Source: Mesorhizobium ciceri biovar biserrulae WSM1271 (GTDB taxonomy: Bacteria; Pseudomonadota; Alphaproteobacteria; Rhizobiales; Rhizobiaceae). From it: DNA of 64,000 nucleotides. Positions 48,346 through 57,724 of the stretch are shown here, in pieces (position 1 is the first letter of the stretch; every line of letters begins with the position of its first letter). Below the pieces are notes generated by a model. It saw only the letters and a list, made by a program, of their open reading frames with translations. It was not told where the DNA came from and ran no database searches. The position numbers were made by a program, and so were the translations under genes. Location of the stretch: NCBI RefSeq assembly GCF_000185905.1, contig NC_014923.1, forward strand, positions 806,001-870,000, read 5' to 3'.

Positions 48346-50349
48346 ATGACTGACCTTCGCTCCCCCGACACTCGATTCCGCACCAGCCTGCTCGAGGAAA
48401 ACGACGGCCCGGCCATCAACGCTTCCGACAACCGCACCATGGGCGAGATCATCGCCGCGCGGTTCTCGCGCCGCGGCTTCCTCAAGGGTTCGCTGGCTGT
48501 CTCGGCCATCGCCGCCACCGTCAGCCCGCTGGCGCTGATCAGCGCCGACGAGGCCCGGGCCGCTGAAGGCTCGGCCTTCACGTTCGACGAACTCGAGGCC
48601 GGCATCGACGACAAGCACCACGTCGCGCCGGGTTACGACGCCGATGTCTTGCTGCGCTGGGGCGATCCGCTGTTTGCCGATTCGCCCGACTTCGACCCGA
48701 CGAAACAGTCGGCCGAGGCCCAGGCGAAACAGTTCGGCTACAACAACGATTATGTCGGCTACATCCCCATCGACGGCTCGGCCGAACATGGCCTGCTGGT
48801 GGTCAACCACGAATACACCAATCCGCATCTGATGTTCCCGGGCATCGTGAAGATCGTCGAGAAGGACGGCAAGAAGTCGGCCGAAGTCGCACCCCTCTCG
48901 AAGGAGCAGGTCGATGTCGAGATGGCAGCTCACGGCGGCACCATCGTCGAGATCCGCAAGACATCAGGCAAATGGCAGGTGGTGCGCGACGGCAAGCTCA
49001 ATCGCCGCATCACCTCCAACACCGAAATGGCGCTGTCCGGTCCGGTTGCCGGCCATGACCGCGTCAAGACCAATGCCGATCCGTCCGGCACCAAGGTGTT
49101 CGGCACGTTCAACAATTGCGCCGGCGGCGTCACGCCCTGGGGCACCTATGTGATGGCCGAGGAGAACATCCATGGCTATTTCTCCGGCGAGTTGCCGGAA
49201 GGCCACAAGGAAGCCGCGAACTACAAGCGTCTCGGCATTCCCGAAGGCGCCTATGAATGGGCGGCGCATTACGAGCGTTTCGACCTCGCCAAGGAGCCCA
49301 ATGAGGCCAACCGCTTCGGCTGGATCGTCGAGGTCGATGTCAACGACCCGACCTCGACGCCGAGGAAGCGCACCGCCATGGGCCGCTTCAAGCATGAGGG
49401 CGCCGAATCGATTGTCGCCAGGGACGGCCGCGTCGTCTTCTATCTCGGTGACGACGAGCGCTTCGACTATGTCTACAAGTTCGTGACCAAGGCCGCGTTC
49501 GATCCGAACGATCATGCCGCCAACAGGGACCTGCTCGATGATGGCACGCTGCATGTCGCCAGGTTCGCCGAAGATGGCACGGTCGAATGGCTGCCGATCG
49601 TCTTCGGCCAGGGACCGCTGACGGCTGAAAACGGTTTCACTGGCCAGGCCGACGTGCTGATCGAGACGCGCCGCGCCGCCGACCTGCTCGGTGCCACCAA
49701 GATGGACCGCCCCGAAGACATCCAGCCCAATGCCGTCAATGGCAAGGTCTATGTCATGCTGACCAACAATTCGAAGCGCAAGGCCGACCAGGTAGACGCC
49801 GCCAACCCGCGCGCCGAAAACGCCTTTGGCCACATCATCGAGATCTCCGAGGACGGCGGTGATTTCACCGCCGCCAAGGGCAAGTGGGAAGTGCTGCTGA
49901 AATGCGGTGATCCGGCGGTCGCCGATGTCGGCGCCACCTTCTCGACGGCAACGACGGCCAATGGCTGGTTCGGCATGCCCGACAATTGCGCGGTCGATTC
50001 GGCCGGGCGTCTCTGGGTCGCGACCGACGGCCAAGGCCCGAAAGCCACCGGCCGCACGGATGGTCTGTGGGCGGTGGACACGGAGGGGGCGGCGCGGGCA
50101 ACCTCGAAACTGTTCTTCCGCGTGCCGATCGGCGCCGAAATGTGCGGTCCGCTGTTTGCGCCCGACGACCAGACCGCCTTCGTCGCCGTCCAGCATCCGG
50201 GCGATGGCGGCGAGGACTGGGAAGCGTTCGGCCGCCCGTCCTACTATGAGGATCTGTCGACGCGCTGGCCCGACTTCAAGCCCGACATGCCGGTGCGGCC
50301 GTCGGTGGTCGCCATCACCAGACAGGGCGGCGGCAAGATCGCGGTCTGA
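48346..50349 (+). CDS. phoX: PhoX-family alkaline phosphatase (DUF839), Tat-exported
   Basis: 667 residues from the ATG at 48346. A twin-arginine signal, SRRGFLKGSLAVSAIAATVS (from residue 41), precedes the DUF839 propeller body: FGYNNDYVGYIPIDGSAEHGLLVVNHEY in outline, FGTFNNCAGGVTPWGTYVMAEENIHGYF, MGRFKHEGAESIV, VVFYLGDDERFDYVYKFV. The Cys-Ala-Gly-Gly and Glu-Glu-Asn segments correspond to the iron/calcium active site of PhoX. It releases phosphate from organic esters in the periplasm and is expected to be induced by phosphate starvation through the Pho box upstream. Confidence 0.92.
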   Translation: MTDLRSPDTRFRTSLLEENDGPAINASDNRTMGEIIAARFSRRGFLKGSLAVSAIAATVSPLALISADEARAAEGSAFTFDELEAGIDDKHHVAPGYDADVLLRWGDPLFADSPDFDPTKQSAEAQAKQFGYNNDYVGYIPIDGSAEHGLLVVNHEYTNPHLMFPGIVKIVEKDGKKSAEVAPLSKEQVDVEMAAHGGTIVEIRKTSGKWQVVRDGKLNRRITSNTEMALSGPVAGHDRVKTNADPSGTKVFGTFNNCAGGVTPWGTYVMAEENIHGYFSGELPEGHKEAANYKRLGIPEGAYEWAAHYERFDLAKEPNEANRFGWIVEVDVNDPTSTPRKRTAMGRFKHEGAESIVARDGRVVFYLGDDERFDYVYKFVTKAAFDPNDHAANRDLLDDGTLHVARFAEDGTVEWLPIVFGQGPLTAENGFTGQADVLIETRRAADLLGATKMDRPEDIQPNAVNGKVYVMLTNNSKRKADQVDAANPRAENAFGHIIEISEDGGDFTAAKGKWEVLLKCGDPAVADVGATFSTATTANGWFGMPDNCAVDSAGRLWVATDGQGPKATGRTDGLWAVDTEGAARATSKLFFRVPIGAEMCGPLFAPDDQTAFVAVQHPGDGGEDWEAFGRPSYYEDLSTRWPDFKPDMPVRPSVVAITRQGGGKIAV

Positions 50350-50494
50350 TTTCCCTCCAGCATGGGGCGCAGCAGCGGAGCAGATTTGCACCGCTGCCGC
50401 CCCTTGAAGTCGCGGCATGGGGTGAAGTTGGTCAAGCCTCGGGAAAGATTGGCAATTTAAGCATGGCGCCCTAGGTCTTCATCAGGAGATCGCC

Positions 50495-50719
50495 ATGTCG
50501 AAGTCCGTCTATGACCGTGGCTTGCTCAAGCCAGCCGATATCGCCAAGCTGCAGCGCGTGTTCGACGAGGCCTGCCGGCGGCGCGAGGCACATCCCGATT
50601 CCGCCGACGCGCGGGAAATCGCGCTTAACCTGCTCGCCCTGCACAATGCCGGCATGGTGGAAGAGGACATGCTGATGGAGGCCGTCGGTTTCCGGCGGCT
50701 GGAACCCAAATCAGCGTGA
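50495..50719 (+). CDS. Small conserved-looking protein (74 aa), function unknown
   Basis: MSKSVYDRGLLKPADIAKLQ opens a helical, charged protein of 74 residues with no Cys in the second half and no signal peptide. Ribosome-binding site AGGAGA before the ATG at 50495. The composition (RVFDEACRRREAHPDSADAREIALNLLALHNAGM in outline) resembles short rhizobial proteins of unknown role. Its end overlaps the convergent FMO-like gene by nine bases. The 145-bp gap after phoX has no other feature. Confidence 0.7.
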   Translation: MSKSVYDRGLLKPADIAKLQRVFDEACRRREAHPDSADAREIALNLLALHNAGMVEEDMLMEAVGFRRLEPKSA

Positions 50720-51901
50720 TGCGCCGGGTTGGTGCGAGGCCGACCCTGCAATCCGTTTGGCGATCGCCTTGGCCAGGATGCCGGCATTGGCGAAGCAGCC
50801 GCGAATGCTCGGCCGCATGCCGGTGAACCACAGACCGGGCAATTTCGGATCGGCTTGCCCGCCGTTGAAGAGCGGAACGCCCTTGGCGTCGAGCACGCCG
50901 AGCTTGCCGACCATCGGCTCCAGCCCGGTGCGGTAGCCTGTCGCGGCAATGACGATGTCAGGATAGATCAGGCTGCCATCGGCCAGGATCACGCCGTCGA
51001 GGGTGAATTCTCTTATGCCGGGTACGACGGTGATCTTGCCGGCCTTTATGGCGCTGACGGCGCCGTCGTCGGCGGCGATCGCGGTGTAATCCGAGGTCAG
51101 GCGGCTGGCGCCGCCCGCAGGCGCGCGCGGCAGGCCGAATTTGGTCAGGTCGCCGAAAGCCAGGCGCTGCGTCGCCGACATCACCGCGTCGGCGACCCGC
51201 AACGGCAAGCGAGCCATGAACGGCGAAAGCCGGTGCACGGCGATCTTGCCGATGCGCTTGGGCAGCAGGGCGGGACCGCTGCGGGCCGACAGCCAGATGG
51301 CGGCCGTGTCTATGCCGGCCAGATGATTGAGCGCATCGAAACCCGAATTGCCGGCGCCGACGACCAGCACTTTCTGGCCCGCATAGGCCTGTGCGTCACC
51401 GAAATCCGCCGAATGGATGATGCGCCCGACGAAATCCTTCATGCCTTTCCATTCGGGAATGAACGGCTGCCTGTCGCGGCCGGTGGCGACGACGACATTG
51501 CGGGCCAGCCGCAGGCCAGCGCTGGTCCGTACCGCCCAGTGATCGCCCTTGAAGGCAATCTCTTCGACAGCGACGCCAAACTGCACCGGCAGCCGGTTTT
51601 CCTCCCTGAAATCATTCATGTGGCGGATGACGACCGTCCGGTGCGGAAAGGCGGGGGTGCCGGGGGGATAGGGGAGACCAGGCAGCGAAGAAAGATCGCG
51701 GTGGGTGTTGAGATGCAATTGCTGGTGCCGCCGGTGCCATGGCTCAGCCAACCGGCTTTCCTTTTCCAGGATCGCCGTCGGCACGCCGGCGTTCATCAAG
51801 GCGTGCGCGACGGCCAGCCCGGCAGCACCGGCGCCGACGACGATTGCCGGCTCGACCTTGGCCGGCAGATCCACAACCGATCTGATTGTCGTATCAGTCA
51901 T
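50711..51901 (-). CDS. FAD/NAD(P)-dependent oxidoreductase, flavin monooxygenase-like
   Basis: 396 residues. FAD-binding loop AIVVGAGAAGLAVAHALMNAGVP near residue 20, a second dinucleotide loop KVLVVGAGNSGFDALNHLAG, and ATG motifs NVVVATGRD and DIVIAATGYRTGLEPM. WHRRHQQLHLNTHRDLSSLPGLPYP in outline resembles FMO and YUCCA-type enzymes that oxidise nucleophilic N or S compounds. Substrate unknown. Single gene; a 343-bp gap with a repeat separates it from the next gene. Confidence 0.88.
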   Translation of the reverse strand: MTDTTIRSVVDLPAKVEPAIVVGAGAAGLAVAHALMNAGVPTAILEKESRLAEPWHRRHQQLHLNTHRDLSSLPGLPYPPGTPAFPHRTVVIRHMNDFREENRLPVQFGVAVEEIAFKGDHWAVRTSAGLRLARNVVVATGRDRQPFIPEWKGMKDFVGRIIHSADFGDAQAYAGQKVLVVGAGNSGFDALNHLAGIDTAAIWLSARSGPALLPKRIGKIAVHRLSPFMARLPLRVADAVMSATQRLAFGDLTKFGLPRAPAGGASRLTSDYTAIAADDGAVSAIKAGKITVVPGIREFTLDGVILADGSLIYPDIVIAATGYRTGLEPMVGKLGVLDAKGVPLFNGGQADPKLPGLWFTGMRPSIRGCFANAGILAKAIAKRIAGSASHQPGASR

Positions 51902-52132
51902 TCACTCGAATCCCGTTCGACGCTAGGCTGGCAGGACGCTGTAACCGTTTGATCCCGCGCAGGATCCCTGCAGCAAACCGCGGCCGAAATTTCGAGCGAT
52001 GCGAATTAGCTCCGTACGCCGGGCCGCGGTTGCGCTCTATATGGCATATGCGCGATATCAACGGTAATCAGGTCGCGGCAATGTGATTGATTCGAGGCTC
52101 GGGGTGGCTGGCGGGTCTCGGTTATCCCCACG

Positions 52133-52222
52133 CGCATGCCCGAAATCGACTCCGATTTTCGAGTCATGCGCAGAATCAAAGTGTTACAGCACCTTGGCGC
52201 GTCCTGGACGGCCGGCGCTGTA
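52133..52222. repeat. Rhizobial intergenic repeat with CAGAATCAAAGTGTTACAGC motif
   Basis: Contains ATGCCCGAAATCGACTCCGA, CATGCGCAGAATCAAAGTGT, and TTACAGCACCTTGGCGCGTC in sequence. The last third is an imperfect palindrome: ACAGC at 52176-52180 matches GCTGT at 52218-52222. I know this motif set as a frequent intergenic repeat of Mesorhizobium. The rest of the gap 51902-52132 holds nothing I can name. Confidence 0.6.
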
Positions 52223-52244
52223 GGCGGCACGCGGAATCTCGACC

Positions 52245-53282
52245 ATGCCCTCCTTGCGGTTCTATTTCGACAAGATCCTTGAGGCCGCCGCGCCCGAGGT
52301 CGAGCGGCAGGCGCTGACCCATGTCGAACGCCTGGCACTGGTGCGCCGCTATGGCGACTTCTCGCTCGCCTATTCCACCGCCGTGCAAGGCAAGCTCTCC
52401 TATTTCGGCGACGCCGACGGCTACATCGCCTTCGGTACCAAGATGAAGCACCATTTCGCGCTCGGCGACCCGGTGGCGGCTCCGGCGCGTCGGGCCGATT
52501 ACATCAAGCGCTTCGTCGAGACCGCCGGCAGCCCGTGGTTCGTGCAGGTCGGCGAGGAAACCGCACGCGTGCTGGCCGGCCTTGGCTACAAGGTCAATCG
52601 CCTCGGCATCGACACCCGCCTCACCCTGCCCGAGCATGATTTTTCCGGGAAGCGCAACGAGACCGTGCGCTACTCCGAGCGCTGGCTGCTGAAGAAAGGC
52701 TTTTCGTTCGACGAGGACAAGCGCACGATTTTTCTGGATGAAATTGCCCGGCTTTCGGAAAACTGGCGCGGCGACCGCATCGTCAAGCGCTGGGAGATGG
52801 GCTTTCTCAACCGCCACTTTGCCGACCATCTCGGCACCGACATGCGCCGTTTCGTCCTGCACGGTCCCGACGGCGGACTGGTCGCTCTGCTCGACTTCGA
52901 CCCGCTGTGCCGCAACGGAAAGGTCATCGGCTACACGACGGCCTTCAAGCGCAAGCATATCGACGCTTCGCCGCATGCCGAGGTCGGCCTGACCAAATTC
53001 GCCGTCGATCGTTTTCGCGAAGAGGGCATCTCGGTGGTCACGCTCGGCCTGTCGCCGATGCTCGATATCGGGCCAAGCGGCTTTGCCGAAAGCGATTTCT
53101 GGCGCAATGCCTTCCAGCGCGCCTACGATTCGCCCTGGGTCAATCGCCGCAGGTTCAACCTGCAGGGCCAGGCGGCCTTCAAGCGCCGCTTCCACGGTGT
53201 CGAGGAGCCGGTCTACATCGCCTTCCGCAAGGGGACGTATGTCGAGATGCTGGGGTTGCTGCGGCTGGTCAAGGCGATCTAG
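52245..53282 (+). CDS. DUF2156 protein (phosphatidylglycerol lysyltransferase C-terminal-like)
   Basis: 345 residues, soluble. GNAT-like DUF2156 features: YGDFSLAYSTAVQGKLSYFGDADGYIAF in outline, GDPVAAPARRADYIKRFVE, and TTAFKRKHIDASPHAEVGLTKFAVD; FNLQGQAAFKRRFH followed by EPVYIAFRKG near the C-terminus is typical. Full MprF enzymes add a membrane flippase; this protein has only the catalytic-type domain, as do other stand-alone members, so an aminoacyl transfer to lipid is plausible but unproven. Single gene. Confidence 0.82.
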   Translation: MPSLRFYFDKILEAAAPEVERQALTHVERLALVRRYGDFSLAYSTAVQGKLSYFGDADGYIAFGTKMKHHFALGDPVAAPARRADYIKRFVETAGSPWFVQVGEETARVLAGLGYKVNRLGIDTRLTLPEHDFSGKRNETVRYSERWLLKKGFSFDEDKRTIFLDEIARLSENWRGDRIVKRWEMGFLNRHFADHLGTDMRRFVLHGPDGGLVALLDFDPLCRNGKVIGYTTAFKRKHIDASPHAEVGLTKFAVDRFREEGISVVTLGLSPMLDIGPSGFAESDFWRNAFQRAYDSPWVNRRRFNLQGQAAFKRRFHGVEEPVYIAFRKGTYVEMLGLLRLVKAI

Positions 53283-53347
53283 ATCTATCGATATTCAGGT
53301 GAGGCCGGCCTGACCTGAATCTCAACAGACCTGGCGGCGTTCTGCCG

Positions 53348-54109
53348 TCAATTCCTCAACCGATACCCTGTCCTGAAGATCCAGGCGACGATCGTTATAC
53401 AGATCAGCAGGAAGACGACCGTCATGCCGAGGCTGACGCCGACCGAGACGTCGGACTTGCCGTAGAAGCTCCAGCGGAAACCGCTGATCAGGTAGACGAC
53501 CGGGTTGAACAGCGTGATCGTGCGCCAGACCTCGGGCAGCATGTTGATCGAATAGAAGCTGCCACCGAGGAAGGTCAGCGGCGTGATGATCAGCAGCGGA
53601 ACCAGTTGCAGCTGCTCGAAACTCTTCGCCCAGATGCCGATGATGAAGCCGAACAGGCTGAAGGTCACCGCCGTCAGCACCAGGAAGGCGAGCATCCAGA
53701 ACGGATGCAGGATGGTGAGCGGTACGAACAGCGAGGCGGTGGCCAGGATGATCAGGCCGAGGATGATCGACTTGGTCGCGGCACCGCCGACATAGGCGAT
53801 GACGATCTCCAGATAGGAGACCGGCGCCGACAGAAGCTCGTAGATCGAGCCGACGAATTTCGGGAAATAGATGGCAAAGGAGGCGTTGGAGATCGACTGC
53901 GTCAACAGCGATAGCATGATCAGACCCGGCACGATGAAGGCGCCATAGCTGATGCCGTCGATCTCGGTGATGCGCGAGCCGATGGCCGAGCCGAAGACGA
54001 CGAAATACAGCGACGTCGAGATGACCGGCGAGACGATGCTCTGCAGCACGGTGCGGAAAGCACGTGCCATTTCCATCCGGTAGATCGCCCATACTGCGCG
54101 AAGGTTCAT
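53348..54109 (-). CDS. ABC-2 type permease (YadH-like)
   Basis: 253 residues with six predicted helices and the ABC-2 pattern [34 protein letters not shown], then [50 protein letters not shown]. The last motif is the classic ABC-2 end. Works with the ATPase encoded upstream (4-bp overlap ATGA, 54106-54109). Substrate unknown; the YadGH type is widespread. Confidence 0.92.
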   Translation of the reverse strand: MNLRAVWAIYRMEMARAFRTVLQSIVSPVISTSLYFVVFGSAIGSRITEIDGISYGAFIVPGLIMLSLLTQSISNASFAIYFPKFVGSIYELLSAPVSYLEIVIAYVGGAATKSIILGLIILATASLFVPLTILHPFWMLAFLVLTAVTFSLFGFIIGIWAKSFEQLQLVPLLIITPLTFLGGSFYSINMLPEVWRTITLFNPVVYLISGFRWSFYGKSDVSVGVSLGMTVVFLLICITIVAWIFRTGYRLRN

Positions 54110-55032
54110 AGCTCCCTCCTCACCAGATTGACGAAGATCTCCTCGAGCGAAGAGTTTTGCGTGTCGATATCGCGGAACTGGATGCCGCCGGCCTCGAGAT
54201 CGCGCATCAACGAGGCGACGCCGGGCCGCTCGGCCTGGTTGTCATAGGTGTAGGTCAGCTGCCCGCCATCGGGCGACAATTCCAGCGCATAGCGCGAGAG
54301 CGCCTCGGGAATGGCCGTCAGCGGATTGCGCAGTTCCAGCACCAGCCGCTTGCGGCCGAGCTTGCGCATCAGTTCGGCCTTGTTCTCGACCAGGATGATC
54401 TCGCCGCGGTTGATGACGCCGACGCGGTCGGCCATCGCTTCGGCTTCCTCGATATAGTGCGTGGTGAGGATGATGGTGACGCCGTCCTCGCGCAGCCGGC
54501 GCACCATCGCCCACATGTCCTGGCGCAGCTCGACGTCGACGCCGGCGGTCGGCTCGTCGAGGAACAGGATGCGCGGCTCATGCGACAGCGCCTTGGCGAT
54601 CATCAGCCGGCGCTTCATGCCGCCCGACAGGGTGATCGCCTTGGCGTCCTTCTTGTCCCACAGTGAGAGATCGCGCAGCACCTTCTCGACAAAGCCGTGG
54701 TTGGCCGGCTTGCCGAACAGGCCACGGCTGTAATTGACCGTCGCCCAGACGCTCTCGAAGGCATCGATGGTCAGTTCCTGCGGCACAAGCCCGATCAGAC
54801 CGCGCGCGGCGCGATAATCCTTGTTGATGTCGTGGCCGTCGACGGTGACGGTGCCCGACGAGCGGTTGACGATGCCGCAGACGATCGAGATCAGCGTCGT
54901 CTTGCCGGCGCCATTGGGCCCAAGCAGCGCGAAGATTTCGCCGCGCTGAATGTCGAGATTGACTTCCTTGAGCGCGGTAAAACCGGTGGCGTAGGTCTTG
55001 GAGACCCCGGAAATGGACAGGATGGAAGGCAT
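54106..55032 (-). CDS. ABC transporter ATP-binding protein (YadG-like)
   Basis: 308 residues from the ATG at 55032; the 50 codons upstream in the same frame do not fit the family. Walker [12 protein letters not shown], signature [12 protein letters not shown], Walker [18 protein letters not shown], switch [16 protein letters not shown]. Permease follows with a 4-bp overlap. The ends [17 protein letters not shown] are typical of the YadG/CcmA type. Divergent from cydA (261-bp gap). Confidence 0.93.
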   Translation of the reverse strand: MPSILSISGVSKTYATGFTALKEVNLDIQRGEIFALLGPNGAGKTTLISIVCGIVNRSSGTVTVDGHDINKDYRAARGLIGLVPQELTIDAFESVWATVNYSRGLFGKPANHGFVEKVLRDLSLWDKKDAKAITLSGGMKRRLMIAKALSHEPRILFLDEPTAGVDVELRQDMWAMVRRLREDGVTIILTTHYIEEAEAMADRVGVINRGEIILVENKAELMRKLGRKRLVLELRNPLTAIPEALSRYALELSPDGGQLTYTYDNQAERPGVASLMRDLEAGGIQFRDIDTQNSSLEEIFVNLVRREL

Positions 55033-55293
55033 GGATGAAAACGGCTGCTTGAAAGAGGTCCCCTGATATAGGCCGAATGTCGGTGCTTGCAACCGCAAGT
55101 CAATGCCCTGCTGACAGTTCTCGACAATCGTTGCCGGCCGGCCATTGCAGGTGCGGCGCACGGGCCCGGAGTTGCGCGGCATGCAACCGGGAAAATTGTC
55201 CTGTGGCGTTCAGCCTCGCGGCAGGACGCCGCTTTGACCTGAACTCGCTTCGGGCCTATTCTTCGCGAGTATTTGCAGCAGCCGGAGCCCATC

Positions 55294-56655
55294 ATGGACC
55301 CGCTCATACTTTCGCGTATCCAGTTCGGCGCGAATATTTCATTCCACATTCTATTTCCGACGATCACCATTGCGCTGGGTTGGGTGCTGCTGTTCTTCAA
55401 GCTGCGCTACAACGCGACCAACGATTCCGCCTGGATGCGCGCCTATTTCACCTGGGTGAAGGTGTTCGCGCTGTCCTTTGCCATGGGCGTGGTTTCGGGC
55501 GTCACCATGAGCTTCCAGTTCGGCACCAACTGGCCGGGCTACATGGAAAAGGTCGGCAACATCGCCGGGCCGCTGCTGGCCTACGAGATCCTCACCGCCT
55601 TCTTCCTCGAAGCGGCCTTCCTCGGCATCATGCTGTTCGGCTTCCGCCGCGTTTCCAACCGCATCCACACGCTGGCGACGGTGCTTGTCGCCGGCGGCAC
55701 CACCGTCTCGGCGTTCTGGATCATCGCGCTCAATTCCTGGATGCAGACGCCGGCCGGCTTCGAGATGCGCGACGGCGTGGCGCATGCGGTCGACTGGTGG
55801 GCAATCATCTTCAACCCGTCGATGCCCTACAGGCTGACCCACATGCTGCTGGCGTCGGGGCTGACGGTGTCGTTCCTGATCGCTGGCCTGTCGGCGCTGC
55901 GCTATCTCACCGGCGACCGTTCGGAATCGATGTGGAAGGCGCTGCGCACCGGCGTCTTCACGGCCGCGATCCTGATCCCGATCCAGATCTTCGCCGGCGA
56001 CCAGCATGGGCTGAACACGCTGGAGCACCAGCCGCAGAAGATCGCCGCCATGGAAGCCAACTGGAACACCGGCCCCAACGTGCCGCTGGTGCTTTTTGCG
56101 CTTCCCGACGAGGCCGCGAAGGAAAACAAATTCGAGATCGCCATTCCCGACGGCGCCAGCCTGGTGCTGCGGCACTCGACCAGCGGTGTCGTGCCGGGAC
56201 TGAACGATTATCCCGGCAACCATCCGCCGGTCTTTCCGGTGTTCTGGGGTTTCCGCGTGATGGTCGGCACAGGCATATTGATGCTGCTCGTCTCGTGGTC
56301 GGCCGCCTTCTTCCTCAAGCGCCGGCACAGCCTGCCGAAGCCGCTCGCCATGCTGATGGTACCGATGGCGCTGTCGGGCTGGCTGGCGACGCTGGCCGGC
56401 TGGTACACCACCGAAATCGGCCGACAGCCCTGGCTGGTGACGGGCGTGCTGAAAACGGCAGACGCGGTCGGCCCGGTGGCGGGCAGCCATGTCGCGCTGA
56501 CGCTGGCGACCTACCTCGTTCTCTATGTGCTTTTGCTGATCGCCTATCTCGGCGTGCTGGTGCACCTGGCGCTGAAGGCGGCGAAGGACGGCGATTCATC
56601 GCCGCTGCCGGGCGTCATGAACGCCGCCATGTCGCAGCCGGCGGCTGGCGAGTAG
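55294..56655 (+). CDS. cydA: Cytochrome bd-type quinol oxidase subunit I (CIO type)
   Basis: 453 residues from the ATG at 55294 (GGAG seven bases before). Proton-motive oxygen reduction at low oxygen. Heme ligand His18 in ANISFHILFPTITIALGW; the QH2-oxidation loop is short, as in cyanide-insensitive CIO-type enzymes; GWYTTEIGRQPWLVTG is the conserved GRQPW motif. About nine helices. cydB follows after 9 bp; no cydX-like small gene or cydDC is seen here. Confidence 0.93.
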   Translation: MDPLILSRIQFGANISFHILFPTITIALGWVLLFFKLRYNATNDSAWMRAYFTWVKVFALSFAMGVVSGVTMSFQFGTNWPGYMEKVGNIAGPLLAYEILTAFFLEAAFLGIMLFGFRRVSNRIHTLATVLVAGGTTVSAFWIIALNSWMQTPAGFEMRDGVAHAVDWWAIIFNPSMPYRLTHMLLASGLTVSFLIAGLSALRYLTGDRSESMWKALRTGVFTAAILIPIQIFAGDQHGLNTLEHQPQKIAAMEANWNTGPNVPLVLFALPDEAAKENKFEIAIPDGASLVLRHSTSGVVPGLNDYPGNHPPVFPVFWGFRVMVGTGILMLLVSWSAAFFLKRRHSLPKPLAMLMVPMALSGWLATLAGWYTTEIGRQPWLVTGVLKTADAVGPVAGSHVALTLATYLVLYVLLLIAYLGVLVHLALKAAKDGDSSPLPGVMNAAMSQPAAGE

Positions 56656-56664
56656 GAGAAGAAG

Positions 56665-57669
56665 ATGAGCTTCGACTGGCCAACCGCGCTTCCCCTCATC
56701 TTCGCCGGCCTGATGGGCCTCGCCATCCTGATCTACGTCATTCTCGACGGTTTCGATCTCGGCATCGGCATCCTGTTCGCCGCCGCCGAAGACGCCGAAC
56801 AGGATACGATGATCGCCGCGATCGGCCCGTTCTGGGACGCCAACGAAACCTGGCTGGTGCTGGCCGTCGGCCTGCTGCTGGTCGCCTTCCCGCTGGCGCA
56901 TGGCGTCATCCTGACGGCGCTCTACATTCCGGTCTTCGTGCTTTTGCTCGGGCTGATCCTGCGCGGCGTTGCCTTCGATTTCCGCGCCAAGGTGCCAGCT
57001 GGCCGGAAGCATCGCTGGAACCGTATTTTCTTCCTGGGTTCGCTCATCGCCTCGCTGGCGCAGGGCTACATGCTGGGTGTCTATGTGCTCGGCCTCGATG
57101 TCGGCCTCGGCGGCATGGCGTTCGGCGTGCTGGTGGCGTTCTGCCTTGCCGCCGCCTACGCGGCGATGGGCGCCGCCTGGGTGATCTACAAGACCGAAGG
57201 CGAGCTGCAGAAGAAGGCGGTGCGCTGGCTGCGCACGACGCTGGTGCTGACCGCGCTCGGCATGGCCGCGGTGTCGCTGGCGACGCCCTTCGCCAGCCCG
57301 CGCATCTTCGACAAATGGTTCGTCTGGCCGGAGATGCTTTATCTGTCGCCGCTGCCGATCCTGTCGGCGCTGCTGTTTCTGTGGCTGTGGCGGCAGACCT
57401 TCCATCTGCCGAAGCCCGACGACCGCCATTCACTGACGCCGTTCCTGACGCTGGCGGCCATCTTCGCGCTTGGCTTTGCCGGCCTCGCCTGGTCGTTCTA
57501 CCCGTTCGTGGTGCCGGATCGCCTGACCATCTGGCAGGCAGCCTCGGCACCGGAAAGCCTGGCCATCATCCTGGCCGGCACCGTGGTCGTGCTGCCGATC
57601 ATCATCTTCTATTCCTTCTATGCCTACCGGGTGTTCGGCGGCAAGGCGACCGACCTGACCTACGATTGA
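56665..57669 (+). CDS. cydB: Cytochrome bd-type quinol oxidase subunit II
   Basis: 334 residues with about eight helices. Family segments: ILDGFDLGIGILFA, FWDANETWLVLAVGLLLVAFPLAHGVILTALYIPV in outline, and GSLIASLAQGYMLGVYVLGL. Forms the heterodimer with CydA. The gene ends 55 bp before the convergent LuxR gene, and a strong terminator is not visible in this gap. Confidence 0.93.
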   Translation: MSFDWPTALPLIFAGLMGLAILIYVILDGFDLGIGILFAAAEDAEQDTMIAAIGPFWDANETWLVLAVGLLLVAFPLAHGVILTALYIPVFVLLLGLILRGVAFDFRAKVPAGRKHRWNRIFFLGSLIASLAQGYMLGVYVLGLDVGLGGMAFGVLVAFCLAAAYAAMGAAWVIYKTEGELQKKAVRWLRTTLVLTALGMAAVSLATPFASPRIFDKWFVWPEMLYLSPLPILSALLFLWLWRQTFHLPKPDDRHSLTPFLTLAAIFALGFAGLAWSFYPFVVPDRLTIWQAASAPESLAIILAGTVVVLPIIIFYSFYAYRVFGGKATDLTYD

Positions 57670-57724
57670 TCCGCTCCATCTCTTTGACGCAAAGCGCCAT
57701 GGGCTTTCTCAGGAAGGGCTGCTT

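Noticed and set aside
49865..50101. Frames antisense to phoX and other long genes on both strands
   Set aside because: In GC-rich DNA such shadow frames are expected opposite or inside real genes; none has a ribosome-binding site or family motif.
52245..53282. Full MprF-type lysyl-phosphatidylglycerol synthase
   Set aside because: Only the soluble DUF2156 domain is present; there is no membrane flippase region, so the name would claim too much.
57670..57724. Small cydX-type gene behind cydB
   Set aside because: The 55-bp gap has no frame with a start codon and membrane segment of the proper length.
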